Of a DNA stretch of 64,000 bases, positions 25,303 through 34,608 are shown one piece after another. The stretch's first letter is position 1. Each line of letters begins with the position of its first letter. Both the position numbers and the translations under genes were made by a program. The stretch spans positions 10,470-74,469 of the forward strand of contig CAKRZX010000009.1 of assembly GCA_934434555.1 (NCBI GenBank), in the 5' to 3' direction. This DNA is from an uncultured Clostridia bacterium (GTDB lineage Bacteria; Bacillota; Clostridia; Christensenellales; QALW01). The notes below the pieces were generated by a model. That model was not told the origin of the DNA. It did not search any database and was given only the letters and a program-made list of their open reading frames with translations.

Positions 25303-26238
25303 TTATACCGTTCCTTTTTCAAGGAACTCTATTTCTTTATTGCTTAATTTTATGTGTACGCCCTGTTCGCTTTCAACAAGCTGCGCTTTTGTTGAAAAAC
25401 CGCCTATTGCCGCGGAATTGATGTCCTTTGAAAGAACATACGATATTAAAAGTGCCGGTATGGGCACGTTTTTTTCTTCCGAAAGCGCTTTTAATCTTTC
25501 CGCACGGCGGTAATTTTCCTTTAACGGCGGATAAGAAAGTCTTCCGCTTTCCTTTATCGGCTTTTTTGAAAAAACTTTTGAGAAAAATCCCTTTGCCTGA
25601 ACCGAATACGCTATTACGGGAAAATTTTCTTCCCTGTACCATTCGTATTCAACATCATTCATAACAATATGAGTTATATCCCCCGTAAGCGCAGGTGTGG
25701 TAACGGCAAGAGAAAAGTTTATTTCGCTTGCAACAAACGGTTTCAGCCCGTTTTTTTCGGCGTATTTATTTGCTTCCCCTATTCTTCCCGCCGTCCAGTT
25801 TGACGCGCCTATTTCCCTTACTTTGCCCTCGCGGACAAACTTATTCGCCGTTTCAATAAACTCTTCCGGCGGAAAAAGCACATCGTCTCGGTGCAGAAAA
25901 TAAAGGTCGATATAATCCGTGTTAAGGGCTTTAAGCGATTCTTCCAGGTCCTTTCTCAGTTCTTTTTCGCTTAACCTTGTTTTATACATTTCTTTTCTTG
26001 AAAGCGGAAATCCGCCCTTTGAAATTATGTTTATCTTTCCTCTGTCTTTTCCCTTTAAGTATTCGCCCAAAAACTCTTCGCAGGCGCCGTCTTTATATGA
26101 GCGTGCAACATCAAGGGTTTTGTAGCCCATATCAAGGTAAATATCTGTTATTTCAAAACATTCTTTCTTTGTTGCCGGGTCTCCGAGATTTCCCGCGCCT
26201 AAGACAAATTCGTCTAAAATTAAACTTCCCGCTTTCAC
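25303..26238 (-). CDS. Aldo/keto reductase
   Basis: A 311-residue aldo/keto reductase with the TIM-barrel signature residues: the catalytic aspartate and tyrosine region (YLDMGYKTLDVARSYKDGACEEFLGEYLK), the lysine stretch and DYIDLYFLHRDD with the active-site histidine, and a C-terminal NADPH-binding region. It reduces carbonyls with NADPH in the cytoplasm; the substrate is not predictable. It starts with GTG inside the recF stop codon (GTGA overlap), so it is translationally coupled to recF. A metabolic gene between recF and gltX is not part of the usual dnaN-recF operon and looks like a lineage-specific insertion. Confidence 0.9.
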   Translation of the reverse strand: MKAGSLILDEFVLGAGNLGDPATKKECFEITDIYLDMGYKTLDVARSYKDGACEEFLGEYLKGKDRGKINIISKGGFPLSRKEMYKTRLSEKELRKDLEESLKALNTDYIDLYFLHRDDVLFPPEEFIETANKFVREGKVREIGASNWTAGRIGEANKYAEKNGLKPFVASEINFSLAVTTPALTGDITHIVMNDVEYEWYREENFPVIAYSVQAKGFFSKVFSKKPIKESGRLSYPPLKENYRRAERLKALSEEKNVPIPALLISYVLSKDINSAAIGGFSTKAQLVESEQGVHIKLSNKEIEFLEKGTV

Positions 26239-27314
26239 CTTTTTTCAACTCTCCCTTTTTTAACGGTAAACGTGTTTACATTCATACCGTTGAACAAATC
26301 CGTAGGGTGTGCCATTGTTATAATCGTCTGCACTTTCCCTATGTGAGTTAAAAGCATTTTCTGCCGCGGAAAATCAAGTTCGGAAAGCACGTCGTCCAAT
26401 AAAAGCACGGGATATTCTCCCAAATCGTCCCTCATCATTTCAAGTTCGGTAAGTTTAAGTGAAAGTGTTGCCGTCCTCTGCTGACCCTGTGAGCCGAAAT
26501 ATCTTAAATCCGTATCACCTAATTTAATAATAATATCGTCTTTATGGGGTCCGCAGGTGGTAAAATATCTTTTTCTGTCGTTCTCGCGGCTTTTCTCCAA
26601 AAGTTCGAGCATTTTTGATTCTATGTCTTCCGCTCCGTCGGTGCAGTCTTTATATCTGCACGAAAGGATTTCTTTTCCCGACGAAAGTTCCCTGTGGATT
26701 TCCGCCGCTTTCGGGGTAAGTCTTTCACAAAAATCGCGGCGCTTTTTTATTATATAAACCGCTTTTTCGGCAAGCATACCGTCCCACAGTTCCAAATCAC
26801 GGTCGGAACCGTTTTCTTTAAGCAAAGAATTGCGCTGTTCAAGCACTTTATTGTATTCGTTAAGGGCGTAAAAATAACTTTTGCTTACCTGTGAAAGTTC
26901 AATATCCATAAACCGCCGCCTTTGCGACGGTCCCTCTTTTACCAAATCCAGATCTTCCGGCGAAAAAATTACCCCCGAAAGTTGCCCAAGCATTTCACTT
27001 ATTCTGCTTATGGCAAGCCCGTTAACCAAAATGCGCTTTTTCTGCCCTTTTGTAAGCACCATATCAACGGTATGTTTGCCGTCTTTTTGTATATCCTCAG
27101 CCCGTACCCGCATCCAGTTTCTTTCAAACCTTATCATATCGTTTTCACGGTTTGTCCTGTGTGAACGCCCGGTACAAAGCAGATATATTGCCTCTACTAT
27201 ATTTGTTTTTCCTACACCGTTTTCGCCGGAAAGAACGGTTATGCCGTCCGAAAAAAGCAACTCTAAATTTTCGTATGACCGAAAATTCCAGAGTTGTAAT
27301 TTGTTAAGATACAT
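26235..27314 (-). CDS. recF: DNA replication and repair protein RecF
   Basis: A 359-residue RecF, an SMC-like ATPase that works with RecO and RecR to load RecA at single-strand gaps. The Walker A motif GENGVGKTN is near residue 35, the ABC signature lies at YFGSQGQQRTATLSLK and Walker B at VLLLDDVLSELD. The protein starts two bases after the dnaN stop. The small S4-domain gene (yaaA/rlbA) often found between dnaN and recF is absent. gyrB does not follow; an aldo/keto reductase and gltX do. Confidence 0.97.
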   Translation of the reverse strand: MYLNKLQLWNFRSYENLELLFSDGITVLSGENGVGKTNIVEAIYLLCTGRSHRTNRENDMIRFERNWMRVRAEDIQKDGKHTVDMVLTKGQKKRILVNGLAISRISEMLGQLSGVIFSPEDLDLVKEGPSQRRRFMDIELSQVSKSYFYALNEYNKVLEQRNSLLKENGSDRDLELWDGMLAEKAVYIIKKRRDFCERLTPKAAEIHRELSSGKEILSCRYKDCTDGAEDIESKMLELLEKSRENDRKRYFTTCGPHKDDIIIKLGDTDLRYFGSQGQQRTATLSLKLTELEMMRDDLGEYPVLLLDDVLSELDFPRQKMLLTHIGKVQTIITMAHPTDLFNGMNVNTFTVKKGRVEKR

Positions 27315-27316
27315 AA

Positions 27317-28420
27317 TTAAAGTCTTACGGGAAGTATAAGGTAAAGATATTTATTACCGTCTACCGGAGTAATTACCGTGGGTGATGAGGGTGTGGAGAA
27401 CGAGAAGTTTATAAACTCATCTTCGATATTTTTAAGGCTTTCCACAAAATAGCGAGGATTGAATCCTATCTCCATACTGTCCACCTTGCCCGAGAACAGA
27501 ACCTCTTCGTAAGCGTTGCCTGTATCGGAGCGGGACGTGATGATAAGTTTGTTATCCTCGGTAAACCTGAACACAACGTAATTGTTGCGGGTATTTTCCC
27601 TTACAATAAGCCAGGCACGGTCGATTGCTTCCAAAAGGTCAAGACGGTCAACGGTAATATTGTTTTTAAGTCCGGTGGGAATAATGGGACGGTACTTTAT
27701 GTATTCGCCCTCAATAAGACGGGTCATAACTTTTGTTTCTTCAATTTCAACCATACAGTAACTCTTCTGTATGTAGAGCCTTACCAAATCGTCTGAATCT
27801 GAAATTATCTTTGTAATTTCGGAAAGCGCACGTGCGGGTATTATGGCTTTTATGGGTTCTTCGATATCCTCAACAAACGAATTGCGCAATGCAAGGCGAT
27901 AACCGTCAAGCGCAACAACGTTTATGTTTGATTCCTCAACTTCAAAAAGACAGCCCGTAAGTATGGGACGTGCCTCATCGGCGGCGGTGGCAAAAAGAGT
28001 TTGCGTTATCATCTTTTTAAGTTCGCCCTGCGGAAGAGTAAAGAATCTGTCCTTATCAATAACCGGAAGTGCGGGGTATTCGCTGGGGTCCATTGCGGCG
28101 ATATTCATTTTTGAATACTTGCCGCGTACTTCTATACCCTTTGTAAAATCGCCGGAAATAACTATTTCGCCTTCCGGCATTTTCCTTATAATTTCGGAAA
28201 CGAACTTGCCGTTTATAACTACCTCTCCGTCCTCGCTTACTTCGGCGGCAAAACGGGTCTGCACGGTAAGTGAAGAATCGGTTGTGGTAAGAGTAACATG
28301 GTTGCCTTTTGCGTCAAACAAAATGCCCTCGCAAATGGGATTTACCGTTTTTGACGGCAGCGCTTTTGCCGCAATGTTTATGGCGTTCAGGAGTGTGGCT
28401 TTTTCGCAAGAGAAAATCAT
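27317..28420 (-). CDS. dnaN: DNA polymerase III beta sliding clamp
   Basis: A 367-residue sliding clamp that encircles DNA and tethers the replicative polymerase. The three repeated clamp domains and the C-terminal LILPVRL ending are typical. It is the first gene of a minus-strand operon with recF, and its upstream region holds the DnaA-box cluster. In most Bacillota dnaA lies immediately upstream of dnaN; here the upstream neighbour is instead a divergently transcribed miaB, so dnaA has been separated from dnaN. The ribosome binding site AAGGAG is 11 nt from the ATG, slightly far. Confidence 0.98.
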   Translation of the reverse strand: MIFSCEKATLLNAINIAAKALPSKTVNPICEGILFDAKGNHVTLTTTDSSLTVQTRFAAEVSEDGEVVINGKFVSEIIRKMPEGEIVISGDFTKGIEVRGKYSKMNIAAMDPSEYPALPVIDKDRFFTLPQGELKKMITQTLFATAADEARPILTGCLFEVEESNINVVALDGYRLALRNSFVEDIEEPIKAIIPARALSEITKIISDSDDLVRLYIQKSYCMVEIEETKVMTRLIEGEYIKYRPIIPTGLKNNITVDRLDLLEAIDRAWLIVRENTRNNYVVFRFTEDNKLIITSRSDTGNAYEEVLFSGKVDSMEIGFNPRYFVESLKNIEDEFINFSFSTPSSPTVITPVDGNKYLYLILPVRL

Positions 28421-28452
28421 TTTTCGTGAATCTCCTTTTTCAATAAAGATAA

Positions 28453-28625
28453 AATATATTAAATAATAGTAATAATAACGGCGTGGATACTGTGGATAAG
28501 TGTGTTTTAATCCGTTATTATCAGCGTTTTTGATGTTTTCCGCCTGTGGAAAAAAGGAGGACGGGTTGTGGAAACGCTGTGGACAGTTTGCTTTTTATAA
28601 ACTTATCCGCCCTTATATTATACAA
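28453..28625. other. Candidate chromosomal replication origin (oriC): DnaA-box cluster with DnaA-trios
   Basis: The intergenic region between dnaN and miaB holds six DnaA-box-like sites: a perfect TGTGGATAA (28491-28499) abutting CGTGGATAC (28482-28490), then TGTGGAAAA (28545), TGTGGAAAC (28567), TGTGGACAG (28578) and TTATCCGCC (28603). Immediately before the tandem pair is an AT-rich run of five trinucleotides TAA-TAG-TAA-TAA-TAA (28464-28478) and a short GC step CGG. That order, trios then GC step then tandem boxes, is the basal unwinding layout described for bacterial oriC. Two AT-rich stretches flank the boxes. Location beside dnaN-recF supports it; absence of dnaA is unusual. Function is inferred. 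Confidence 0.75.
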
Positions 28626-28677
28626 TTTTAAGCGGGATTTTGCAATAGTTTTCTTTCTCTTTACACGAAAAAAATCT

Positions 28678-28706
28678 TTGCGAAAATGCGAGATTTATAA
28701 TATAAT
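28678..28706 (+). promoter_or_regulatory. Promoter of the miaB-mutS-mutL-miaA operon
   Basis: TTGCGA (28678-28683), a 17-bp spacer and a perfect TATAAT (28701-28706), 49 bp before the miaB ATG and just outside the oriC-like boxes. Confidence 0.75.
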
Positions 28707-28754
28707 AATATATACTATGAAATAAGGGCGAAAACAGCGCCTTTAAGGAGAAAA

Positions 28755-30155
28755 ATGTTGCAAAAAGTAAAGCGGTTTAATGTAAGCGCCGAGAGTGCAT
28801 ATACGGATAAAGTAAAAGAAATTTTTAACGGAAAAAAACACACGTATTTTATTGAAACATACGGCTGCCAAATGAACGTAAGGGATTCACAGACCCTGGC
28901 GGGACTGTTTGAAAAAATGGGATACGTTAAGGCGGACAGCCGATTTGAAGCGGATGCGGTTATTTTTAATACCTGTTGCGTGCGTGAGGGAGCGGAGGAC
29001 AGGCTGCTGGGAAATTTGGGTAAATTAAAGCAGACAAAAGCCCAAAGACCCGATATGCTTGTTATGATTTGCGGCTGTATGATGCAGGAACCCGGCACGG
29101 TTGAAAAAATAAAAAAACGTTTTAAGTTTGTTGACGTTATATTCGGCACTCACAACACAAGCGAAATGCCGGAACTTATGTTTAAGGCTTTAAGCGAGAA
29201 AAAGCCGTTTTTCGACATATGGGAAAAAGAGGACGGCATAACCGAGGATATGCCGGCAGTAAGGGAAAGCGATATTTCCGCCTGGGTGAACATAATGTAC
29301 GGATGCAATAATTTTTGCACGTACTGTATTGTTCCCTACGTTCGCGGGCGTGAACGTTCAAGAAAGAGCGAAGATATAATAAATGAGGTAAAATCACTTG
29401 CGGAAAAGGGAATAAAAGAAATAACTCTTTTGGGGCAGAACGTAAATTCATACGGCAAGGAAAACGGAGAAATCAGTTTTCCCGACCTTTTAAGGGAACT
29501 TAATAAAATTGAAAAATTAGAGCGTATCCGCTTTATGACAAGTCACCCGAAAGACCTTTCCGATGACCTTATAAAGGCTATGAGCGAATGCGATAAAGTT
29601 TGTAAATATCTGCACCTGCCCGTACAGTCGGGATCAAATGAAATTTTAAGAAGAATGAACAGGCGCTACACCCGCGAAGATTATTTTCTTTTGGTAAAAA
29701 AACTCCGCGAAAAAATGCCCGATATAGCGCTTTCAACGGACATTATAGTAGGTTTTCCGGGAGAAACGGACGAAGATTTTGAAGATACGATAGATCTTTA
29801 CAGGAAAGTATGTTTCAATTCATCGTTTACGTTTATATATTCGCCCCGTGTGGGCACTCCCGCGGCGGAAATGGAAAACAGGGTTCCGGCAGAAGTTTCT
29901 CAAAAAAGAATGAAAAAACTTATCGATACCGCAAATGAGTGCACGTATAAAGCAAACGAAAAGTATTTGGGCAACGTTTATCCCGTGCTTTGCGAGGGAG
30001 TTTCCAAAAAGGACGAAAACGAACTTTCGGGCAAAACCGACCACGGAAGAACGGTTTCGTTTAAGGGAAGCAAAGACCTTATCGGCAAAACCGTAAACGT
30101 AAAAATAACTAAAATCAAACTTAACACTCTCTGCGGAGAGACGGAGGAAAAATAA
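28755..30155 (+). CDS. miaB: tRNA-2-methylthio-N6-dimethylallyladenosine synthase MiaB
   Basis: A 466-residue radical SAM methylthiotransferase that adds a methylthio group at C2 of i6A37 in tRNAs reading UNN codons. The N-terminal UPF0004 domain with its cluster cysteines begins ETYGCQMNVRDS; the radical SAM cluster motif is GCNNFCTYCIVPYVRGRE; a TRAM domain closes the protein. It acts on the product of MiaA, whose gene is three genes downstream in the same operon. ATG follows AAGGAG. Its stop overlaps the mutS start (TAATG). Confidence 0.97.
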   Translation: MLQKVKRFNVSAESAYTDKVKEIFNGKKHTYFIETYGCQMNVRDSQTLAGLFEKMGYVKADSRFEADAVIFNTCCVREGAEDRLLGNLGKLKQTKAQRPDMLVMICGCMMQEPGTVEKIKKRFKFVDVIFGTHNTSEMPELMFKALSEKKPFFDIWEKEDGITEDMPAVRESDISAWVNIMYGCNNFCTYCIVPYVRGRERSRKSEDIINEVKSLAEKGIKEITLLGQNVNSYGKENGEISFPDLLRELNKIEKLERIRFMTSHPKDLSDDLIKAMSECDKVCKYLHLPVQSGSNEILRRMNRRYTREDYFLLVKKLREKMPDIALSTDIIVGFPGETDEDFEDTIDLYRKVCFNSSFTFIYSPRVGTPAAEMENRVPAEVSQKRMKKLIDTANECTYKANEKYLGNVYPVLCEGVSKKDENELSGKTDHGRTVSFKGSKDLIGKTVNVKITKIKLNTLCGETEEK

Positions 30156-32734
30156 TGGCCCTTTCACCTATGATGCAAAAGTACATGGAACTTAAAGAAA
30201 ACTACAAAGACTGCCTTGTGTTTTACCGTTTGGGCGATTTTTACGAGATGTTTTTTGACGATGCCAAAGTTGCGTCGAAAGAACTTCAACTTGCCTTAAC
30301 GGGCAGGGACTGCGGATTAAGCGAAAAAGCGCCCATGTGCGGCGTACCCCATCACAGCGTAAACACGTACATAAATAAGCTGCTTGAAAAGAACTATAAA
30401 GTAGCAATATGTGAGCAGCTTTCCGACCCGAAAGCGTCAAAAGGACTTGTTGACAGGGACGTTATCCGCGTTATCACGCCAGGCACGGTTATCGAGGACG
30501 ATATGCTTGACGATAAGGCAAACAATTTCCTTTGCGCCGTTTACTGCGAAAAAGACAAAAGCGGCATTGCGTGGGCGGACGTTTCAACGGGCGAATTTAA
30601 TGTTTGCGAAGTGATGAACGACATTACTTTTGATTCTCTTACGCAAAAACTTACGGAAATTGCGCCTAACGAAATTATCTGCAACGAAGAAATGTTAAAG
30701 CGGAGCGAAGCAATTCCCGACCATATAAAAAAGCAGATAAAACCCTTTTCTTTTGCGGATGTTTTTGATGAAAAAAATATAAAACCGCTTTTTGAAAGAT
30801 TTAAGGACTGGGAGAAGAAAGGCAGAAAAAAAACGGAAGCCACACGCGCCGCGGCAGCACTGTGGGAGTATCTTAAAAACACGCAGAAAAACGCTCTTGC
30901 CCATATGAACGTTATAATTTTCATAGAAGATAACGACCATCTTATTCTTGATTCGGCGGCGGTAAAGAATCTTGAACTGTTTTCGTCTTTGGGCGACCGC
31001 GGCACAAGAGGTACGCTGTTCTGGCTGCTTGACAGGACGAAAACGCCTATGGGCGGCAGAAGAATGCGTCTGTTTTTAGAGCGACCGATGAGAAAAAAAG
31101 AGGACATAGAAAAGCGTCTTGACGCGGTTGAAGAGATAAAAAACGATTTTTCGTTAAGGGAAGACGTAAGGGAGGCTCTTTCGGAAATAAGCGATATAGA
31201 GCGTATATGTACCCGCGTTTCCTACGGCACGGTAAACGCGAAAGAAACGGTATTTATGCGCCGTTCGCTTAAAAATCTGCCGAGAATAAAGGAATTAATA
31301 AAAAACGTAAAATCCGCCGCGCTAAGGGAAGTTTACGAAAATCTTGACCCGCTTGAAGATATATATTCTCTGCTTGAAGATGCCGTTTCCGACGACCCGT
31401 CGGATTCAATCCGCGAGGGCGGAATAATCAAAAAGGGTTACAGCGCGGAACTTGATAAGTATCGTGACGCAATAGAAAACGGCCAGAGTTGGATTCTGCG
31501 CCTTGAAGCCAAGTACAGGGAACAGACGGAAATAAAGAATCTTAAAATCAAATACAATAAAGTTTTCGGATATACAATAGAGGTTACAAACAGTTTTAAG
31601 GATAAAGTACCCTTTGATTTTGTTCGCCGCCAGACACTTGCGGGGGCGGAAAGGTACACCACCGAAGAACTTAAACAGACCGAAGAGATAATTTCGGGAA
31701 GCGAGGAAAAAGCGGTTCGGCTTGAATACGAACTGTTTACAAAAATACGGGAAACGCTTTTTGAGGCGCTTTTCCGCATAAGAAAAACAGCCGAGGCAAT
31801 TTCGGTGCTTGACGTTATCTGCTCTTTTGCGGATTTGTCCGACGAAAACAGTTACGCCCGCCCGAAAATAAACACCGAGGGCAGAATATCCGTTACCGGC
31901 GGCAGACACCCGGTAATTGAAGCAATGCAGAAGAATATTTCTTTTGTGCCAAACGACACGTATCTTGATTCGGGCGAAAACAGATTTATGGTAATAACGG
32001 GACCGAATATGGCGGGAAAAAGCACTTATATGCGCCAGACCGCCCTTATAACCCTGCTTGCCCACATAGGCTGTTTTGTGCCGGCGCTTGACGCGGATAT
32101 TTCCGTTTGCGACAGAATTTTTACCCGTGTAGGCGCAAGCGATGACCTTTCGGCGGGGCAATCAACCTTTATGCTTGAAATGAATGAGGTTGCGAACATA
32201 ATAAAGAATGCCACAAAGGACAGTCTGATTATTCTTGACGAAATAGGCAGAGGTACAAGTACCTTTGACGGGCTTTCCATAGCATGGGCGGTAACGGAGT
32301 ACATAGCCGACAAAAAGAACATAGGTGCAAAAACGCTGTTTGCAACACACTATCACGAACTGAGCGAACTTGAAGGCACTCTTGAAGGCGTAAAAAACTA
32401 CTGCATTACCGCAAAGGAATACGGCGACGATGTAATCTTTTTGCGCAAGATAGTCCGCGGAAGCGCAGATAAAAGTTTCGGTATAGCGGTTGCTCATCTT
32501 GCGGGAATTCCCGCGCCCGTGCTTTCAAGGGCAAAAGAAATTCTTGCCGACCTTGAAAAAGCGGACATAACCCACCGTGAACCGGTAAACGCCATGCAGA
32601 CAATGATGTTTGTTTCGGATAACACCCAAAAAATAATAGACGAACTTAAAAGTATAGATGTTAACACTTTAACGCCCATACAGGCAATGAATACCCTTTG
32701 CGAATTAAGGGAGAAAGCAAAAAGAGAAGTATGA
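30155..32734 (+). CDS. mutS: DNA mismatch repair protein MutS
   Basis: An 859-residue MutS1, which recognises mismatches and small loops and recruits MutL. The mismatch-reading motif near the N-terminus is FYRLGDFYEMF (the Phe-X-Glu signature), Walker A starts at residue 616 (GPNMAGKST) and Walker B with the signature is LDEIGRGTSTFDGLSIAWA. Length is normal and all domains are present. The start overlaps the miaB stop and the stop overlaps the mutL start (ATGA), so the operon is translationally coupled. The C-terminus lacks any odd extension. Confidence 0.98.
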   Translation: MALSPMMQKYMELKENYKDCLVFYRLGDFYEMFFDDAKVASKELQLALTGRDCGLSEKAPMCGVPHHSVNTYINKLLEKNYKVAICEQLSDPKASKGLVDRDVIRVITPGTVIEDDMLDDKANNFLCAVYCEKDKSGIAWADVSTGEFNVCEVMNDITFDSLTQKLTEIAPNEIICNEEMLKRSEAIPDHIKKQIKPFSFADVFDEKNIKPLFERFKDWEKKGRKKTEATRAAAALWEYLKNTQKNALAHMNVIIFIEDNDHLILDSAAVKNLELFSSLGDRGTRGTLFWLLDRTKTPMGGRRMRLFLERPMRKKEDIEKRLDAVEEIKNDFSLREDVREALSEISDIERICTRVSYGTVNAKETVFMRRSLKNLPRIKELIKNVKSAALREVYENLDPLEDIYSLLEDAVSDDPSDSIREGGIIKKGYSAELDKYRDAIENGQSWILRLEAKYREQTEIKNLKIKYNKVFGYTIEVTNSFKDKVPFDFVRRQTLAGAERYTTEELKQTEEIISGSEEKAVRLEYELFTKIRETLFEALFRIRKTAEAISVLDVICSFADLSDENSYARPKINTEGRISVTGGRHPVIEAMQKNISFVPNDTYLDSGENRFMVITGPNMAGKSTYMRQTALITLLAHIGCFVPALDADISVCDRIFTRVGASDDLSAGQSTFMLEMNEVANIIKNATKDSLIILDEIGRGTSTFDGLSIAWAVTEYIADKKNIGAKTLFATHYHELSELEGTLEGVKNYCITAKEYGDDVIFLRKIVRGSADKSFGIAVAHLAGIPAPVLSRAKEILADLEKADITHREPVNAMQTMMFVSDNTQKIIDELKSIDVNTLTPIQAMNTLCELREKAKREV

Positions 32735-34608
32735 AAATAAAACTGCTTGACCCGAAAGTATCAAACAAGATAGCAGCAGGCGAGGTTGTTGAAAGACCCG
32801 CTTCGATTGTTAAGGAACTTTCGGAAAACTCAATAGATGCCGGCGCAACAAGCATAACCGTTGAAATTAAGGGCGGCGGATGCGATTTGATCCGCATTAC
32901 CGATAACGGCTGCGGTATGGAACAGGAAGACGTAAAAACCGCCTTTTTGCGCCACGCAACAAGTAAAATTTCGGCGGCGGAAGACCTTAATGACATTGCT
33001 ACCCTCGGTTTCCGCGGCGAAGCCCTTGCTTCTATTGCGTCGGTGGCAAAAGTCAGGCTCGTAACCCGCACAAAAGATGCGGAAGAGGGAACGGAAATAG
33101 CCTTGGAGAGCGGCGTAATTGAAAAATTTATTTCCTGCGGATGCCCCGAAGGTACGGGAATATGGGTGGAAGATTTGTTCTTTAACACGCCTGCAAGGCG
33201 GAAATTCTTAAAGCGCCCGTCACAGGAAGCGGCATATATAAGCGATACCGTTAATTCCCTTGCGCTTTCACACCCGGAAATATCGGTGAAATTCATAAAT
33301 GAGGGACGGACGGTAATCCGCACGCCCGGCGACGGCTTGCTTTCTTCCTGCATTCGCGCGATTTTCGGCGCGGAACACGCAAAAAATATCATACCCATAT
33401 CATACACCGCCAACGGCATTACGGTTTCGGGGTTTTTGGGCAACAGAGAAATTCAGAAAAACAACCGCACGGGGCAGATTCTGTTTATAAACGGCAGAAG
33501 CATAAAAAACGAAATTGTTTCTTCCGCGGTACAGCAGGGCTATGCCGGCAGATTGAATATAGGCAAATTTCCGTTTTTTGTACTCAATATAAATATGAAA
33601 GGCAACCTTGTTGACGTAAATGTTCACCCAACAAAAAAAGAGGTGCGCTTTGCCGACGGTCTGCCCGTATTTGAAACGGTTGCGGCGGCGGTTGAAAAAA
33701 CTCTGCTTGAAAATCAGGAAATTCCCGACCTTTATAAAAAAGAAGAAAAAGAAGATGAGTTTACTTTTGTTACGCCCATAGAAGAGAAAAAAGAAGAGAT
33801 TAAACAGGAAGTAAAAGAAGAGCCCGTTCAAAAACAGGCGGAAGCATTTATTCAAAAAGAAGAATATGTTCCGAAAGCGGAAATCAAGCCTGTAAACAGC
33901 GAAGTTTTTGAGTTTGCAAAGTTTATAAACAACTCAAAAGGCGTTGTTGCGGATAAACCCAGCGCGTTTATTCCCAAAAAAGAAGAGCCGCCCGTACAGC
34001 AGGTAAAAATAGAGATAAAAGAAGAGGAACGTTTGCCCGAATACAGAATAGTGGGCATTATGCTTGACACATATATAATTGTGGAGTGCGGAGAGGACAT
34101 ATATATTATCGACCAGCACGCCGCCCACGAACGGCTCAGGTTCGAGGCACTTTATGCCCAGACGGGCGAAAAATCGTCAAGTCAGATTATGCTTTTGCCG
34201 CAGATTATCAAGGTTTCGCCCTCCGAACAGGCGATTTTGGAAGATTTGATTCCCCGCCTTGAAGAACTGGGGTATGAAATAGAAAACATCGGGTTCGGGT
34301 CTTTTGCGGTAAAGGCGACACCCTCTGCCCTTGAAGATTCGGACACGGAAGCGTTTATAACATCGCTGCTTGACGAAAGTACTTCAATAAGAATGCTTAA
34401 AACAAACGAGTTAAAGCGCAACAAACTTATGCAGCTTGCCTGTAAGTCCGCCGTAAAAGCGGGGGACAAACTTTCCGACGCCGATATAAAAAAACTGTTG
34501 CAGTTAATAGTAAAAGAGCAGATTCCCCTTTCCTGCCCTCACGGCAGACCCATACTTATCCGCCTTACATCTCACGAACTTGAAGTGAGATTCAAGAGAA
34601 TACAATGA
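32731..34608 (+). CDS. mutL: DNA mismatch repair protein MutL
   Basis: A 625-residue MutL. The GHKL ATPase N-terminus has the conserved LDPKVSNKIAAGEVVERPASIVKEL and the DNGCGM and GFRGEAL motifs; a lysine/glutamate-rich linker spans about residues 340-440; the C-terminal dimerisation domain carries DQHAAHERLRFE from residue 461, the metal-binding endonuclease motif found in species without MutH, and CPHGRP. It therefore probably nicks DNA itself. The start at 32731 is chosen for the ATGA overlap with mutS. The miaA ATG overlaps its stop. Confidence 0.97.
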   Translation: MKIKLLDPKVSNKIAAGEVVERPASIVKELSENSIDAGATSITVEIKGGGCDLIRITDNGCGMEQEDVKTAFLRHATSKISAAEDLNDIATLGFRGEALASIASVAKVRLVTRTKDAEEGTEIALESGVIEKFISCGCPEGTGIWVEDLFFNTPARRKFLKRPSQEAAYISDTVNSLALSHPEISVKFINEGRTVIRTPGDGLLSSCIRAIFGAEHAKNIIPISYTANGITVSGFLGNREIQKNNRTGQILFINGRSIKNEIVSSAVQQGYAGRLNIGKFPFFVLNINMKGNLVDVNVHPTKKEVRFADGLPVFETVAAAVEKTLLENQEIPDLYKKEEKEDEFTFVTPIEEKKEEIKQEVKEEPVQKQAEAFIQKEEYVPKAEIKPVNSEVFEFAKFINNSKGVVADKPSAFIPKKEEPPVQQVKIEIKEEERLPEYRIVGIMLDTYIIVECGEDIYIIDQHAAHERLRFEALYAQTGEKSSSQIMLLPQIIKVSPSEQAILEDLIPRLEELGYEIENIGFGSFAVKATPSALEDSDTEAFITSLLDESTSIRMLKTNELKRNKLMQLACKSAVKAGDKLSDADIKKLLQLIVKEQIPLSCPHGRPILIRLTSHELEVRFKRIQ

